Assembly (NCBI GenBank): GCA_046154735.1
Contig: JBJXFJ010000299.1
Coordinates: 1 to 10,880 of the forward strand
From: CAVXYC01 sp046154735
GTDB lineage: Bacteria > Chloroflexota > UBA6077 > JACCZL01
DNA: 10,880 bases
Direction: 5' to 3'
Below, one piece after another: positions 1 to 6,718 of the stretch. The position numbers and the translations under genes were made by a program. Every line of letters begins with the position of its first letter. Position 1 is the first letter of the stretch. The notes beneath the pieces were generated by a model, which saw only the letters and a program-made list of their open reading frames with translations, did no database searches and was not told the DNA's origin.

Positions 1-289
1 ATGTTCGCCCTGGTGGCTCGGAGGGCTTCCTGGGCCGGTGCTGCGTTTGGATGCGGAGTGGCGGAACGCGCACATCCACATCGACCACCCCGGTAGCGCG
101 GCGGTCTTGTGCCCCGCGCCCGAGGAATCATCAAGCACCGTGTATCCGCCGGGGTTGCGAGCATCCTCGGGCGCGGGGCACAAGACCGCCGCGCTACCGG
201 GGTGGTAGATGTGGATGTGCGCGTTCCGCCACTCCGCATCCAAACGCAGCACCGGCCCAGGAAGCCCTCCGAGCCACCAGGGCGAACAT
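1..289. repeat. Long near-perfect inverted repeat (126 bp arms, 37-base spacer)
   Basis: Positions 1-126 are the reverse complement of 164-289: base i pairs with base 290-i. I found one mismatch (G at 83 against A at 207). The spacer is 127-163. The left arm is cut by the window edge, so the true repeat may be longer. No complete gene with a credible start was found inside; the open frames read through the fold simply repeat the same translation in both arms. The near-identity of the arms means either a recent duplication-inversion or an artefact such as a fold-back chimera at a contig end. Bases 290-457, between this repeat and the HEPN-like gene, hold nothing I can recognise. Confidence 0.9.
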
Positions 290-457
290 GCCTTATGCCC
301 GGTGAATTACTCGGGCTTGCGGTTGAGATTCTGGCGCAAACGAGTGCCAAGGCGCCCATCGTCAGGGGAGCAGGCCGGTCAAGCTAACCTTCGTCTTCAC
401 GGCGTGATCATCACAGGGGTTGTGATCTGGCAGCCCCAATTGTTTCGCCCAGTGGGA

Positions 458-829
458 TCAGAGCTTGACTGACCTGGTGATGATCGGGAGCGTTTGCCCC
501 AAGACAATATTCTGGACCGTCTGATCACTTACGCCGTGAGCGTCATAGCGGATACGCTCACTGAGCTCTTTTAGGCGCTTCTATGCTGTGAAGACCCTAA
601 CCGTCACCGCGGTACTCTGCAGTGTCATTCGGTCCAGGCGATCCCTATGGTCCGCGCTTTGTTGGTTGAATTGAGCAAGATGGATTTCGATGCAGTGCAC
701 CGCGCAGTAATATGCGGCGATAACGGCCCATTGGCGGGCCGTGGGGTCCGTCATCGCGGTCGCGGTGAGCCACTCCGCGTGCTGGAGATTCCGCCTGCCC
801 TGATCGCGGTGGATAAGGTCCGAAGGCAA
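458..829 (-). pseudogene. HEPN-like protein, interrupted by an in-frame amber stop
   Basis: From a TTG at 827-829 the frame runs 82 codons to a TAG at 581-583, then stays open for 40 more codons to a TGA at 458-460. Read through, it gives a protein of about 123 residues, a usual size for small stand-alone HEPN proteins. Near residue 33 the segment WAVIAAYYCAVHCIE resembles the helix of the family with its aromatic/Ala/His pattern. After the stop come ELSERIRYD and a long amphipathic helix, matching the family's C-terminal part. R92-x5-H98 there fits the HEPN RNase pattern R-x4-6-H and would be lost in the truncated product. A tyrosine codon at 581-583 would restore the family-like segment. 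The gene begins one base after the stop of the upstream gene, suggesting translational coupling. The HEPN assignment is by pattern recognition; a toxin role is inference. Confidence 0.65.
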
Positions 830-830
830 G

Positions 831-1151
831 CTAGCGGCGGGTTTTAAAGGTTAGACCCGCGGGAAGCGGCTGGTCAGCGGATATTGCATGGGTCTCGATC
901 CGAATGGGCTCCTCTGACTGGCGAAATTTGAATTCAATCGCATATAGCCGATCGACGTTCTCACTGAGCAGGACTTCGCTGTCTCCATCCATGGCTACCC
1001 AAAGATGAACCGTCCCCATGTCGAGAGTGAGAGCCACATCCTGAACTGACTGAATTTCACGAATCTCATCAATGACCCGAAGGAGTGACTGAACGCCATC
1101 GAGCGAGCTCAAATCAGCCGCGTGGAGGGCTCGCTGGTTTGCTACAGCCAT
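831..1151 (-). CDS. Hypothetical protein (106 aa) coupled to the HEPN-like gene
   Basis: I do not recognise a named family. The ATG at 1149-1151 is preceded by GAGAGGAGCC, a good ribosome binding site. The protein is acidic, with no signal peptide or membrane segment. The visible layout is a helix (about residues 14-33), a strand pair around VALTLDMGTVHLWVAM, a second helix-like stretch and a C-terminal segment ending in TFKTRR, consistent with a small alpha/beta fold. Its TAG stop at 831-833 is followed after one base by the TTG start of the HEPN-like gene, so the two are almost certainly co-transcribed. Small unknown proteins coupled to HEPN genes are often antitoxins or regulators; here that is inference only. 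The use of TAG as a stop argues against amber reassignment in this genome. Confidence 0.7.
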   Translation of the reverse strand: MAVANQRALHAADLSSLDGVQSLLRVIDEIREIQSVQDVALTLDMGTVHLWVAMDGDSEVLLSENVDRLYAIEFKFRQSEEPIRIETHAISADQPLPAGLTFKTRR

Positions 1152-1314
1152 GCCTGGCTCCTCTCGTGATCGCTCGCGATTTTAGCGTTGTTCATCATGG
1201 TTTACTTGATCATCGGCCACCTCAATATGCGTTGCAAGAGCCCAGGCGTTCGGGCTCGATATCGACATTGCGATGGTTCGTCTCATCGCGATCTTTGAAT
1301 AGCCCTTTCACGTT

Positions 1315-1342
1315 GGAGACACAGATTCAACTCTGTGTCTCC
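1315..1342 (-). terminator. Stem-loop after the MBL-fold gene, possible terminator
   Basis: A perfect 11-bp stem (GGAGACACAGA with TCTGTGTCTCC) closes a 6-base loop, starting 11 bases past the stop codon of the hydrolase gene. No run of T follows on the minus strand, so it is not a textbook intrinsic terminator. It could still end the operon transcript or protect its 3' end. The rest of 1152-1353 holds no gene I can support. Confidence 0.55.
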
Positions 1343-1353
1343 GCGGCTTTAAT

Positions 1354-2169
1354 TCACGGGAGTGACCAGCCGGTGGCGGTAGGGCGGGCGATGCCTGGAG
1401 ACGGCAAGTGTGCTGTCATCAGGAAGGCATTATTCTGGTGAGCGTCCGCGAGTACGCGGCGACGAGATTCGGCCGACATCTCCGGGAGGAGATCAAAGGC
1501 CGGCGACCAGTCTGGATGGCAGCATTGGGCGCCGTGATGGACCAGGTCACCCGCGTACACACCCATCTCCTGACCCGAGGTGATGGCCACGCAGATGTGG
1601 CCTGGGGTATGGCCTGGAGCGGAGATGAGCCGTACGCCCGGCGCCACCTCCACCTCGCTCTCTGAGAGCTCCACTTGGCCGTGCTCGGCCAGTGGTGTGA
1701 GGTGCCGCTGGAGAAATGGTCGCTCCTCGAGCATCTCCGTCGTGGTCCAGTAGTCCCACTCACCCTTCCAGAACCAGTAGGTTGCGTTGGTGAACGTAGG
1801 CGAGAAGTCCTCGCCTACGCGCCGTGTGGCGCCACCCACATGGTCGGCATGGGCGTGGCTGAGGATGACTGAATCGATTGAGCCGGGCTCCACGCCGATG
1901 GCGCGTAGATTGTCCACCAGAAATCCGCACTGACCTCCCCAGCGCTCCAGCATCTCCGTCTCATCACGGCCCGTTCCCGTGTCCAATAGGATCAGTTTGC
2001 CTCCTGCTCGGATGAGCAGGCAGTTCACCGAGCAGGCAAACTTGCCATTCTCAAGCTGCACCTTCTCTTGCCACGCCGCATTGGAGCCATGCAGGTTTTC
2101 GGGATTGAGCAGCAACCGACCGTCTGAGACGACGGTGGCTTCAATGGAACCTATCTGTAAGGTTGTCAT
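1354..2169 (-). CDS. MBL-fold metallo-hydrolase
   Basis: This 271-residue protein has the metallo-beta-lactamase fold signature. The motif SHAHADH sits at residues 104-110, giving ligands H105, H107, D109 and H110. Further metal-site residues are H187 in the GHTPGH segment (186-191), D208 in YAGDLV, and H254 near the C-terminus in MTAHLP. The upstream LLDTGTG (61-67) is also typical. Together these indicate a complete dinuclear metal site, usually zinc. No signal peptide is seen, so it is probably cytoplasmic. Members with this layout hydrolyse esters, thioesters or lactones; the substrate cannot be read from sequence. It starts 44 bases after the DUF35 gene in the same direction, so a role in the same CoA-thioester pathway, for example as a thioesterase or lactonase, is reasonable but inferred. 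Confidence 0.9.
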   Translation of the reverse strand: MTTLQIGSIEATVVSDGRLLLNPENLHGSNAAWQEKVQLENGKFACSVNCLLIRAGGKLILLDTGTGRDETEMLERWGGQCGFLVDNLRAIGVEPGSIDSVILSHAHADHVGGATRRVGEDFSPTFTNATYWFWKGEWDYWTTTEMLEERPFLQRHLTPLAEHGQVELSESEVEVAPGVRLISAPGHTPGHICVAITSGQEMGVYAGDLVHHGAQCCHPDWSPAFDLLPEMSAESRRRVLADAHQNNAFLMTAHLPSPGIARPTATGWSLP

Positions 2170-2213
2170 GATTGTGCTTCTCCAAGTCTGCTTTCAGTTT
2201 CAATCTCAATGCA

Positions 2214-2636
2214 TCAAGAGACTGGGCGGAATCGCGGGAGCGCGTTGCCTTGCCCCGTGTTGTGAAAGACAACTTCCACCGATTGTCCAATGCGGACGGT
2301 GTCCGGATCGCAGTCCACGATGTTCGTGAGCATCCGAGGGCCTTCCTCGAGCTCCACGTATGCCAGCACGAAGACGCCGATGTTCTTATACTCCGCGACG
2401 TCACCGGTGCCGCGACGATTCACCGTGTAGGTGTAAATCGTACCGCGGCCCGATGATTGGACGTAGGTGATGTCCATGCTGCCACAGTCCCCGCAGATTG
2501 GTCGGGGATACCAGAAGACGGTGCCACAGCGTTCGCATTTGGGGACCAGAAGCTTGCCTTCGGCAGTGGCCTCCCAGAATTGTTTCGATTCCGCCGTGAC
2601 CACGGGAGCCGGGGCGGGAAGTGTGTTCTCGGTCAT
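2214..2636 (-). CDS. Zn-ribbon/OB-fold (DUF35) partner of the thiolase
   Basis: This 140-residue protein has the two parts of the DUF35 family. An N-terminal rubredoxin-like zinc ribbon has two CxxC knuckles (C34/C37 and C48/C51), preceded by a helix with FWEATAEGKLLVPKC. A C-terminal OB-fold starts near GRGTIYTYTV and runs to about residue 127. DUF35 proteins form complexes with thiolase-like enzymes, as ChsH2 does with Ltp2 in steroid side-chain breakdown and BbsA with BbsB in toluene breakdown; they may help bind the CoA substrate. The ATG at 2634-2636 lies two bases after the thiolase stop, the usual tight coupling of this pair. The length is normal and nothing looks broken. Confidence 0.92.
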   Translation of the reverse strand: MTENTLPAPAPVVTAESKQFWEATAEGKLLVPKCERCGTVFWYPRPICGDCGSMDITYVQSSGRGTIYTYTVNRRGTGDVAEYKNIGVFVLAYVELEEGPRMLTNIVDCDPDTVRIGQSVEVVFHNTGQGNALPRFRPVS

Positions 2637-2638
2637 AT

Positions 2639-3790
2639 TTAAGCGTCCTCCTGTCCCAGAATGAGTGTGGAGCTGCCCATGCGCGTGCCCAGCGAGCCGC
2701 CGGTGCCATGCACCAGGGCCAATTGGCAGTTGGGCACCTGCACCTCCGGCGCTGTTTCACCGCGAAGTTGGCGCACGGCCTCGATGATTTTGGTAATCCC
2801 GCCGCGCGAGGGGTGATTGCTGCACAATCCGCCGCCGTCTGTATTGAAGGGCAGCTTCCCATTGGGAGATTGCAGCCCGCCTTCCATCACGAAGCGGCCG
2901 CCCTGTCCCTTCTCACAGAAGCCAAGATCTTCAATCGTCTCAATCACCGTGATGGTGAACGAATCGTAAATTGATGCGTAATCAATGTCTGTATGGCTCA
3001 CCCCGGCTTCTTCGAAGGCGCGTGGTCCAGACCAGCGCGCACCCGTGAAGGTGAGGTCCACGCGGCCGTTCATAGTGTGCTTGGGCGCCTCAGCCTGTCC
3101 CAGGATCTTCACTTTGTGGCGCGGCAGCGTCCGTGCCACCTCAGGGCTCACCACCACGATGGCACCACCACCATCTGTTACGACACAGCAATCCAGCAGA
3201 TGGAGTGGATCACTCATCATCCGCGAGTTGACAACCTCTTCCACGGTAACCACGTTACGCAGCAACGCGTGCGGGTTGTACTGCGCGTGAGTGGAGGCAG
3301 CTACTTTGACCTCGGCAAGCTGCTCGCTGGTGGTGCCAAACTCATACATGTGGCGCTGGGCGGCCAGAGCATACTGACTCACCGTATTGGTGCCAAAGAC
3401 ATCCACGAATGAGTAGTCGGGGGAAAACGTGACCGGGCGTGAAACATTGGCGCTTCTGGGGCGATTCGCCAGCGTGATGAGCGCCACATTGCATTTGCCC
3501 GCCGCAATGGCCGCCGCGGCATGGCCCACGTGGTAAAGCGGCGATGAGCCTCCCACGTTAGTGGAGTCGATGTACGAGAGGTTCAGGCCCAGGTACTCAG
3601 CCATCACCAGCCCGCCGACCAGCAAATCGCCACAGTAGTAGTAGCCGTCCACATCCGCCAGGGTCAGGCCCGCATCCGAGAGCGCGCCCACCGCGATCTC
3701 AGCCGTGATCTGGCTGGTGGACTTGTCCGGAATGACCCGTTCCGGATGCTCGTAGGCCCCGACAATGTAGGCCTTTCCGCGTATTGACAT
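2639..3790 (-). CDS. Thiolase-superfamily protein (SCP-x/Ltp2-like)
   Basis: This is a 383-residue protein of the thiolase fold, closest in style to the acetyl-CoA acetyltransferase/lipid-transfer group that pairs with DUF35 proteins. I chose the ATG at 3788-3790, which follows GGGGAGGGGAC; an in-frame extension of 70 codons upstream reads through the REP-like element and is not credible. Where classical thiolases carry the nucleophilic cysteine, this protein has STNVGGSSPL (76-85), so that cysteine is absent. Visible motifs include a TDGGGA stretch (205-210), IYDSFT (274-279) and GGGLCSNHPSRGG (319-331), the last containing the C-terminal Cys-x-x-His region. In the family, loss of the first cysteine goes with aldol-type cleavage (Ltp2) or other non-thiolytic chemistry. 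The likely substrate is a side-chain or beta-oxidation CoA intermediate. It leads the gene pair with DUF35. Confidence 0.9.
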   Translation of the reverse strand: MSIRGKAYIVGAYEHPERVIPDKSTSQITAEIAVGALSDAGLTLADVDGYYYCGDLLVGGLVMAEYLGLNLSYIDSTNVGGSSPLYHVGHAAAAIAAGKCNVALITLANRPRSANVSRPVTFSPDYSFVDVFGTNTVSQYALAAQRHMYEFGTTSEQLAEVKVAASTHAQYNPHALLRNVVTVEEVVNSRMMSDPLHLLDCCVVTDGGGAIVVVSPEVARTLPRHKVKILGQAEAPKHTMNGRVDLTFTGARWSGPRAFEEAGVSHTDIDYASIYDSFTITVIETIEDLGFCEKGQGGRFVMEGGLQSPNGKLPFNTDGGGLCSNHPSRGGITKIIEAVRQLRGETAPEVQVPNCQLALVHGTGGSLGTRMGSSTLILGQEDA

Positions 3791-3908
3791 GTTATTAGTC
3801 CCCTCCCCGTCGGAGATTGCACTCCCTCGATCGCCCCAGTGTCGTAGCTTACTCCAACTGTCCGCATCTGGACTCACAAACTCAACGGGCGCTCCAGCCA
3901 ACCACTGA

Positions 3909-3962
3909 CCGGAGCGCCAGCATCCCTGCTGGCCCGGCCGTGGAGGCCGCTCTCTCGTAAGC
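3909..3962 (-). repeat. REP-like palindromic element, copy A
   Basis: Read on the minus strand, this 54 bp element begins GCTTACGAG and ends GGCGCTCCGG. It can fold into two adjacent hairpins: CGGCC/GGCCG with a 5-base loop and GCCAGCA/TGCTGGC with a 4-base loop, closed by a short outer GAGC/GCTC pairing. It is nearly identical to copy B at 4742-4794 in the opposite orientation: I count a T/C difference and an A/G difference in the leading part, and a loop change (GGGA against AGA). It lies downstream of the RAYT gene and upstream of the thiolase. The remaining bases of 3791-4046 hold nothing I recognise. Confidence 0.85.
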
Positions 3963-4046
3963 ACGAGGGGCGTGTGATCGTCAATCCGGTGAGAACGCAC
4001 GCTAATGACTCGTCGGGCACCATCAACGCAGTCCAGTCCACGAGCA

Positions 4047-4658
4047 TCATGCCGTATTCGCTCTATGCCACGCGCTTGACCACCGCCACTGCTCGGGAGA
4101 TTCCATGAGATGCGCTTTCACCGGATTGCTCTCGATATACGCCGCGGCAATCGTCAAGTGGTCATCATCGCGTATGTATCGATCATAGTAATCGCGCGCC
4201 CACAATGCTCCTGATCGCCCGAGTAAGCGATTGCATTCACGAGCCGTGAAAGACTTCCATGAATGAATAATCTGGTCGAGAGGCATCCCATCGAACATCG
4301 CGATGAGGGCATGCACATGGTTTGGCATGATGCACCATGCTAAGAGGCGGTAGCGCGTTCCATCGAAGTGCAGCAGCGCGGCCTCGATCATCTGAGCAAT
4401 TTCAGGTCTTTGCAGCCAGCACCTGCCCAGATTGGTATCCAGGGCTTCCGCAACGTATCGCATCCGCGCAACTCGAGCATCGCTTGGCTTCATCCGCAGC
4501 AGTGAATCTGACCATGGCTCGATCAACTGCTGCGGCAACGAATCAGCCAGCCGGAACGTAACCGCTTGAACGATCCCGGGATCGTCACGATGGGGTAGGT
4601 AACCGCGACGATGCCAGCCTCGATGCAGACCGATGTCGTCATGCTTTGCTTCCATCAT
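4047..4658 (-). CDS. REP-associated tyrosine transposase (RAYT, Y1/IS200-like)
   Basis: This 203-residue protein has the Y1 HUH single-strand nuclease fold of the TnpA_REP family. The HUH motif is MPNHVHAL with H114 and H116. The downstream block IIHSWKSFTAREC (130-142) and the WARDYYDRYIRD segment (153-164) match the family, with Y157 the likeliest catalytic tyrosine. The C-terminal YIESNPVKA and WRWSSAW blocks are also typical. The length is within the RAYT range. Such proteins nick and join single-stranded REP DNA; they are usually single-copy, domesticated genes that spread REP elements rather than themselves. Two REP-like elements flank it in inverted orientation, about 85 bases away on each side. 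Two ATG codons stand at 4653-4658 with a weak ribosome binding site. No frameshift or missing motif is apparent, so it looks intact. Confidence 0.93.
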   Translation of the reverse strand: MMEAKHDDIGLHRGWHRRGYLPHRDDPGIVQAVTFRLADSLPQQLIEPWSDSLLRMKPSDARVARMRYVAEALDTNLGRCWLQRPEIAQMIEAALLHFDGTRYRLLAWCIMPNHVHALIAMFDGMPLDQIIHSWKSFTARECNRLLGRSGALWARDYYDRYIRDDDHLTIAAAYIESNPVKAHLMESPEQWRWSSAWHRANTA

Positions 4659-4741
4659 CCGAATCCCATGGGCTCGCGCTACGTCCTGGAGAGTCCGTGG
4701 GTTGTTAAGATTGCTTCCGGCTCCACAATTTCAGTCAATGA

Positions 4742-4794
4742 GCTCACGAGGGAGCGGCCTCCACGGCCGGGCCAGCAAGATGCTGGCGCTCCGG
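4742..4794 (+). repeat. REP-like palindromic element, copy B
   Basis: This 53 bp element begins GCTCACGAG and ends GGCGCTCCGG. It holds hairpins CGGCC/GGCCG and GCCAGCA-AGA-TGCTGGC, enclosed by GGAGC/GCTCC, so it can form a three-way junction in single strands. It is the inverted partner of copy A across the RAYT gene; in both copies the ACGAG box faces the transposase gene. Its end lies 9 bases past the CoA-transferase stop codon, so in an mRNA the hairpin could also stabilise or end that transcript. Confidence 0.85.
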
Positions 4795-4803
4795 GCCGCG
4801 CTA

Positions 4804-6201
4804 TCACTGACCCATGAATCCGACGTGTTCAAGGACGCGCACGTCCATCTCGGTGAGCGCCAACACCTCATCAACGCTGAAGCCCGGCGCAATGCACTCC
4901 AATGTAAACAGCCCGTCCGTGCGCCGCAACAATGCCAGGTCCGTCACGACAACGTCCACGCAGCGGAGTCCGGTCAGCGGATAGGAACACTCACGGACCA
5001 GCTTGGGGCGATTCTTGCTGTCCTGGTGATCCATGAGGACAATCAATGAGCGGGCGCCGGCCACCAGGTCCATAGCCCCACCAATGCCCCCACCCACCAT
5101 CTCTGGGGTGCTCCAGTTGGCCAGATTCCCCACCTGATCCACCTGGTAAGCGCCCAGAACCACCGCGTCCAGGAGTCCACCGCGAGCGATCTCGAACGAG
5201 GTCACGCTATCAAAAAACGAGGCGCCTGGCTGAAGTGAGACAAACTCGCTCCCCGCGTTGTAAACATCGGGATCAATGTCGTCCCCGTCAACAATCGGCC
5301 CGTAGCCTAGGATCCCGTTCTCGGCGTGGAGCAGCACGTCGCGTCCGTCCAGATGGTTTGAGACCAGGGTGGGCAGGCCCATGCCCAAGTTCACCACGGA
5401 GCCCTCTAGGAAAAGACCGGCCACACAGCGCGCCATCTCAGAGCGCGTGAGCGCCGGCTTGCCATGGTAGGTGCGTGCCGTCTCCTCCGTGCGCCGAGCC
5501 GGGCGACCCGCCTGGAGCTCGGCAATTGAGACGGTGCGCGTGGCCTTCACCACACGTGAGACGAACACGCCCGGCAGATCGATCGCTTCCGGTGGAATGG
5601 CGCCCACCTCCACAATTTCGTCCACCTCGGCAATGGCGACGCGCGCCGCCTTGGCAAAGCTGGGATTGAAGTTCTGGCTACCGCCGCGGAACTGGAGATT
5701 CCCGGCCCTATCGGCCCGCCATGCTCGGAGCAGCGCAAAGTCCACGGTGATGGCTTGTTCCAGGACGTATTGCTGCCCGTTGAACTCGCGTACTTCCTTG
5801 CCAGCCGACACGTCCGTGCCGACGCCCACCGGCGAGTAGAACGCGGGAATGCCCGCCCCACCCGCGCGGCAGCGCTCCACCAGCATGCCTTGCGGTACCA
5901 TCTCCAGCTCCATCTCACCCGCGCTAATCTGATCTTCAGCCGCGGAACGGAGTCCTGGTCGCGCGGAGAATGCCACCATGAGCTTGCGCACCTGACGCCG
6001 CTCCACAAGCTGCTGGCGCACGTCGCCCTTGCCGCCCAGCGAGTTACACACCAGGCACAAGCCGGTGGTGCCCTGGTCCCGCAGCGCTTCCAGCAAGCTC
6101 GTGGGAAATCGGTGACCCAGCCCAAACCCGGCCACCGTCACCGTGGCCCCGTTCGGGATATCCTCAACTGCCTGTTGTGGAGACGCGACCACCTTGTCCA
6201 T
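4804..6201 (-). CDS. Fused alpha/beta-subunit CoA-transferase
   Basis: A 465-residue protein carries both halves of a family I CoA-transferase in one chain. The first half (to about residue 235) has the alpha-subunit motif AGFGLGHRFP near residue 24. The second (from about 250) has the beta-subunit motif NLGMGLPTLV and the catalytic ENG signature in HAENGILGYGP, with E294 as the expected nucleophile that forms the glutamyl-CoA thioester. The GGGIGGAMDLV segment (about 370-380) supplies the conserved glycine loop. Many bacteria encode the two subunits as separate genes (AtoD/AtoA, PcaI/PcaJ); fused forms are known, as in SCOT. The enzyme likely activates an organic acid by moving CoA from a donor thioester. 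I prefer the ATG at 6199-6201, 5 bases after GGAGGT, over a GTG ten codons upstream. That GGAGGT is half of a 12 bp palindrome (6207-6218). Confidence 0.92.
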   Translation of the reverse strand: MDKVVASPQQAVEDIPNGATVTVAGFGLGHRFPTSLLEALRDQGTTGLCLVCNSLGGKGDVRQQLVERRQVRKLMVAFSARPGLRSAAEDQISAGEMELEMVPQGMLVERCRAGGAGIPAFYSPVGVGTDVSAGKEVREFNGQQYVLEQAITVDFALLRAWRADRAGNLQFRGGSQNFNPSFAKAARVAIAEVDEIVEVGAIPPEAIDLPGVFVSRVVKATRTVSIAELQAGRPARRTEETARTYHGKPALTRSEMARCVAGLFLEGSVVNLGMGLPTLVSNHLDGRDVLLHAENGILGYGPIVDGDDIDPDVYNAGSEFVSLQPGASFFDSVTSFEIARGGLLDAVVLGAYQVDQVGNLANWSTPEMVGGGIGGAMDLVAGARSLIVLMDHQDSKNRPKLVRECSYPLTGLRCVDVVVTDLALLRRTDGLFTLECIAPGFSVDEVLALTEMDVRVLEHVGFMGQ

Positions 6202-6498
6202 CGCCCACCTCCGGAGGTCAGCAGTGTACACCTGTCGGCTTGCTAGAGGAGAACGAGATGGACGGAATGTCGATGGCGCCTTCGCTTATCTGTGACACGG
6301 CGTCTGAGCATCACCGAAAGCTGTTGTGCGCGTCCCCACAGCGTGGGAAGCCGGGAACTAAATCTCGCCACGGCTCGTTTGACACGGAGCGTCACTATGG
6401 ATGAACGTCAGCTGTTGAATGAGTGGTTTACTTGACACGCTGATGGCCATTTCCTGGGGTAGGACAGGCGTCTCAGCCCAATACAACTTAGCTGGACT
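6202..6498. other. Intergenic region upstream of the CoA-transferase
   Basis: This stretch should hold the promoter for the CoA-transferase gene on the minus strand, but I see no convincing -35/-10 pair in that direction. TTGACACG occurs twice on the plus strand (about 6380 and 6434) with no credible -10 box or gene downstream. Apart from the ribosome binding site at 6207-6212 and its palindrome, I see no gene, attC site or RNA here. Confidence 0.5.
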
Positions 6499-6702
6499 TT
6501 ATCCATCCAGTGCTCGGTATCCCTGCCACAGCCGCGTGCGCACCGCGCGTTCAATCACCGGCTGCGCTTCCGCCTGTCCTGTACAGAAGGAGGGAAGCTG
6601 TCGCCCTTCGGTGCCGAGCCGGCCCCACTGGACAATCAGCGGCTGACCGCAAGGAGTATCCATCCGAGGCTGGGGTGGACTGGCAGGCACTGAACGCGCC
6701 AT
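6499..6702 (-). CDS. WGR-domain protein, probably truncated at its N-terminus
   Basis: The 67 codons from the ATG at 6700-6702 contain a WGR-type segment. PLIVQWGRLGTEGRQLPSF carries the W26-G27-R28 signature with the following G-T-x-G, and a helix (about 44-62) ends in RTRLWQGYRAL, matching the family's usual aromatic/GY ending. WGR domains occur in PARPs, where they bind DNA, and in many small bacterial proteins of unknown role. A complete domain usually has about 30-40 recognisable residues before the WGR; here the stretch before residue 15 is proline-rich and unlike the family. The frame starts 16 bases past the DUF1801 stop codon without a clear ribosome binding site. I infer that the original start was lost at a junction with the cassette array; a short intact variant is the alternative. 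Confidence 0.5.
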   Translation of the reverse strand: MARSVPASPPQPRMDTPCGQPLIVQWGRLGTEGRQLPSFCTGQAEAQPVIERAVRTRLWQGYRALDG

Positions 6703-6718
6703 GCGTCCGTCTACTGGC

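Noticed and set aside
10..309. Minus-strand protein-like reading with NAHIHIYHPG through the right arm of the inverted repeat
   Set aside because: A stop lies just upstream at about 308-310 with no start codon in between, and the frame merely reads back through the complementary arm, so it cannot be called a gene.
3791..4000. A 70-codon N-terminal extension of the thiolase-like gene
   Set aside because: It translates REP copy A and lacks family similarity; the ATG at 3788-3790 has a strong ribosome binding site and the expected family N-terminus.
5547..6125. 192-codon minus-strand frame inside the CoA-transferase
   Set aside because: It is an Arg/Trp/Ser-rich shadow of the CoA-transferase in another frame.
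6378..6441. Two TTGACACG boxes on the plus strand as promoters
   Set aside because: No -10 element at a suitable spacing and no plus-strand gene downstream.
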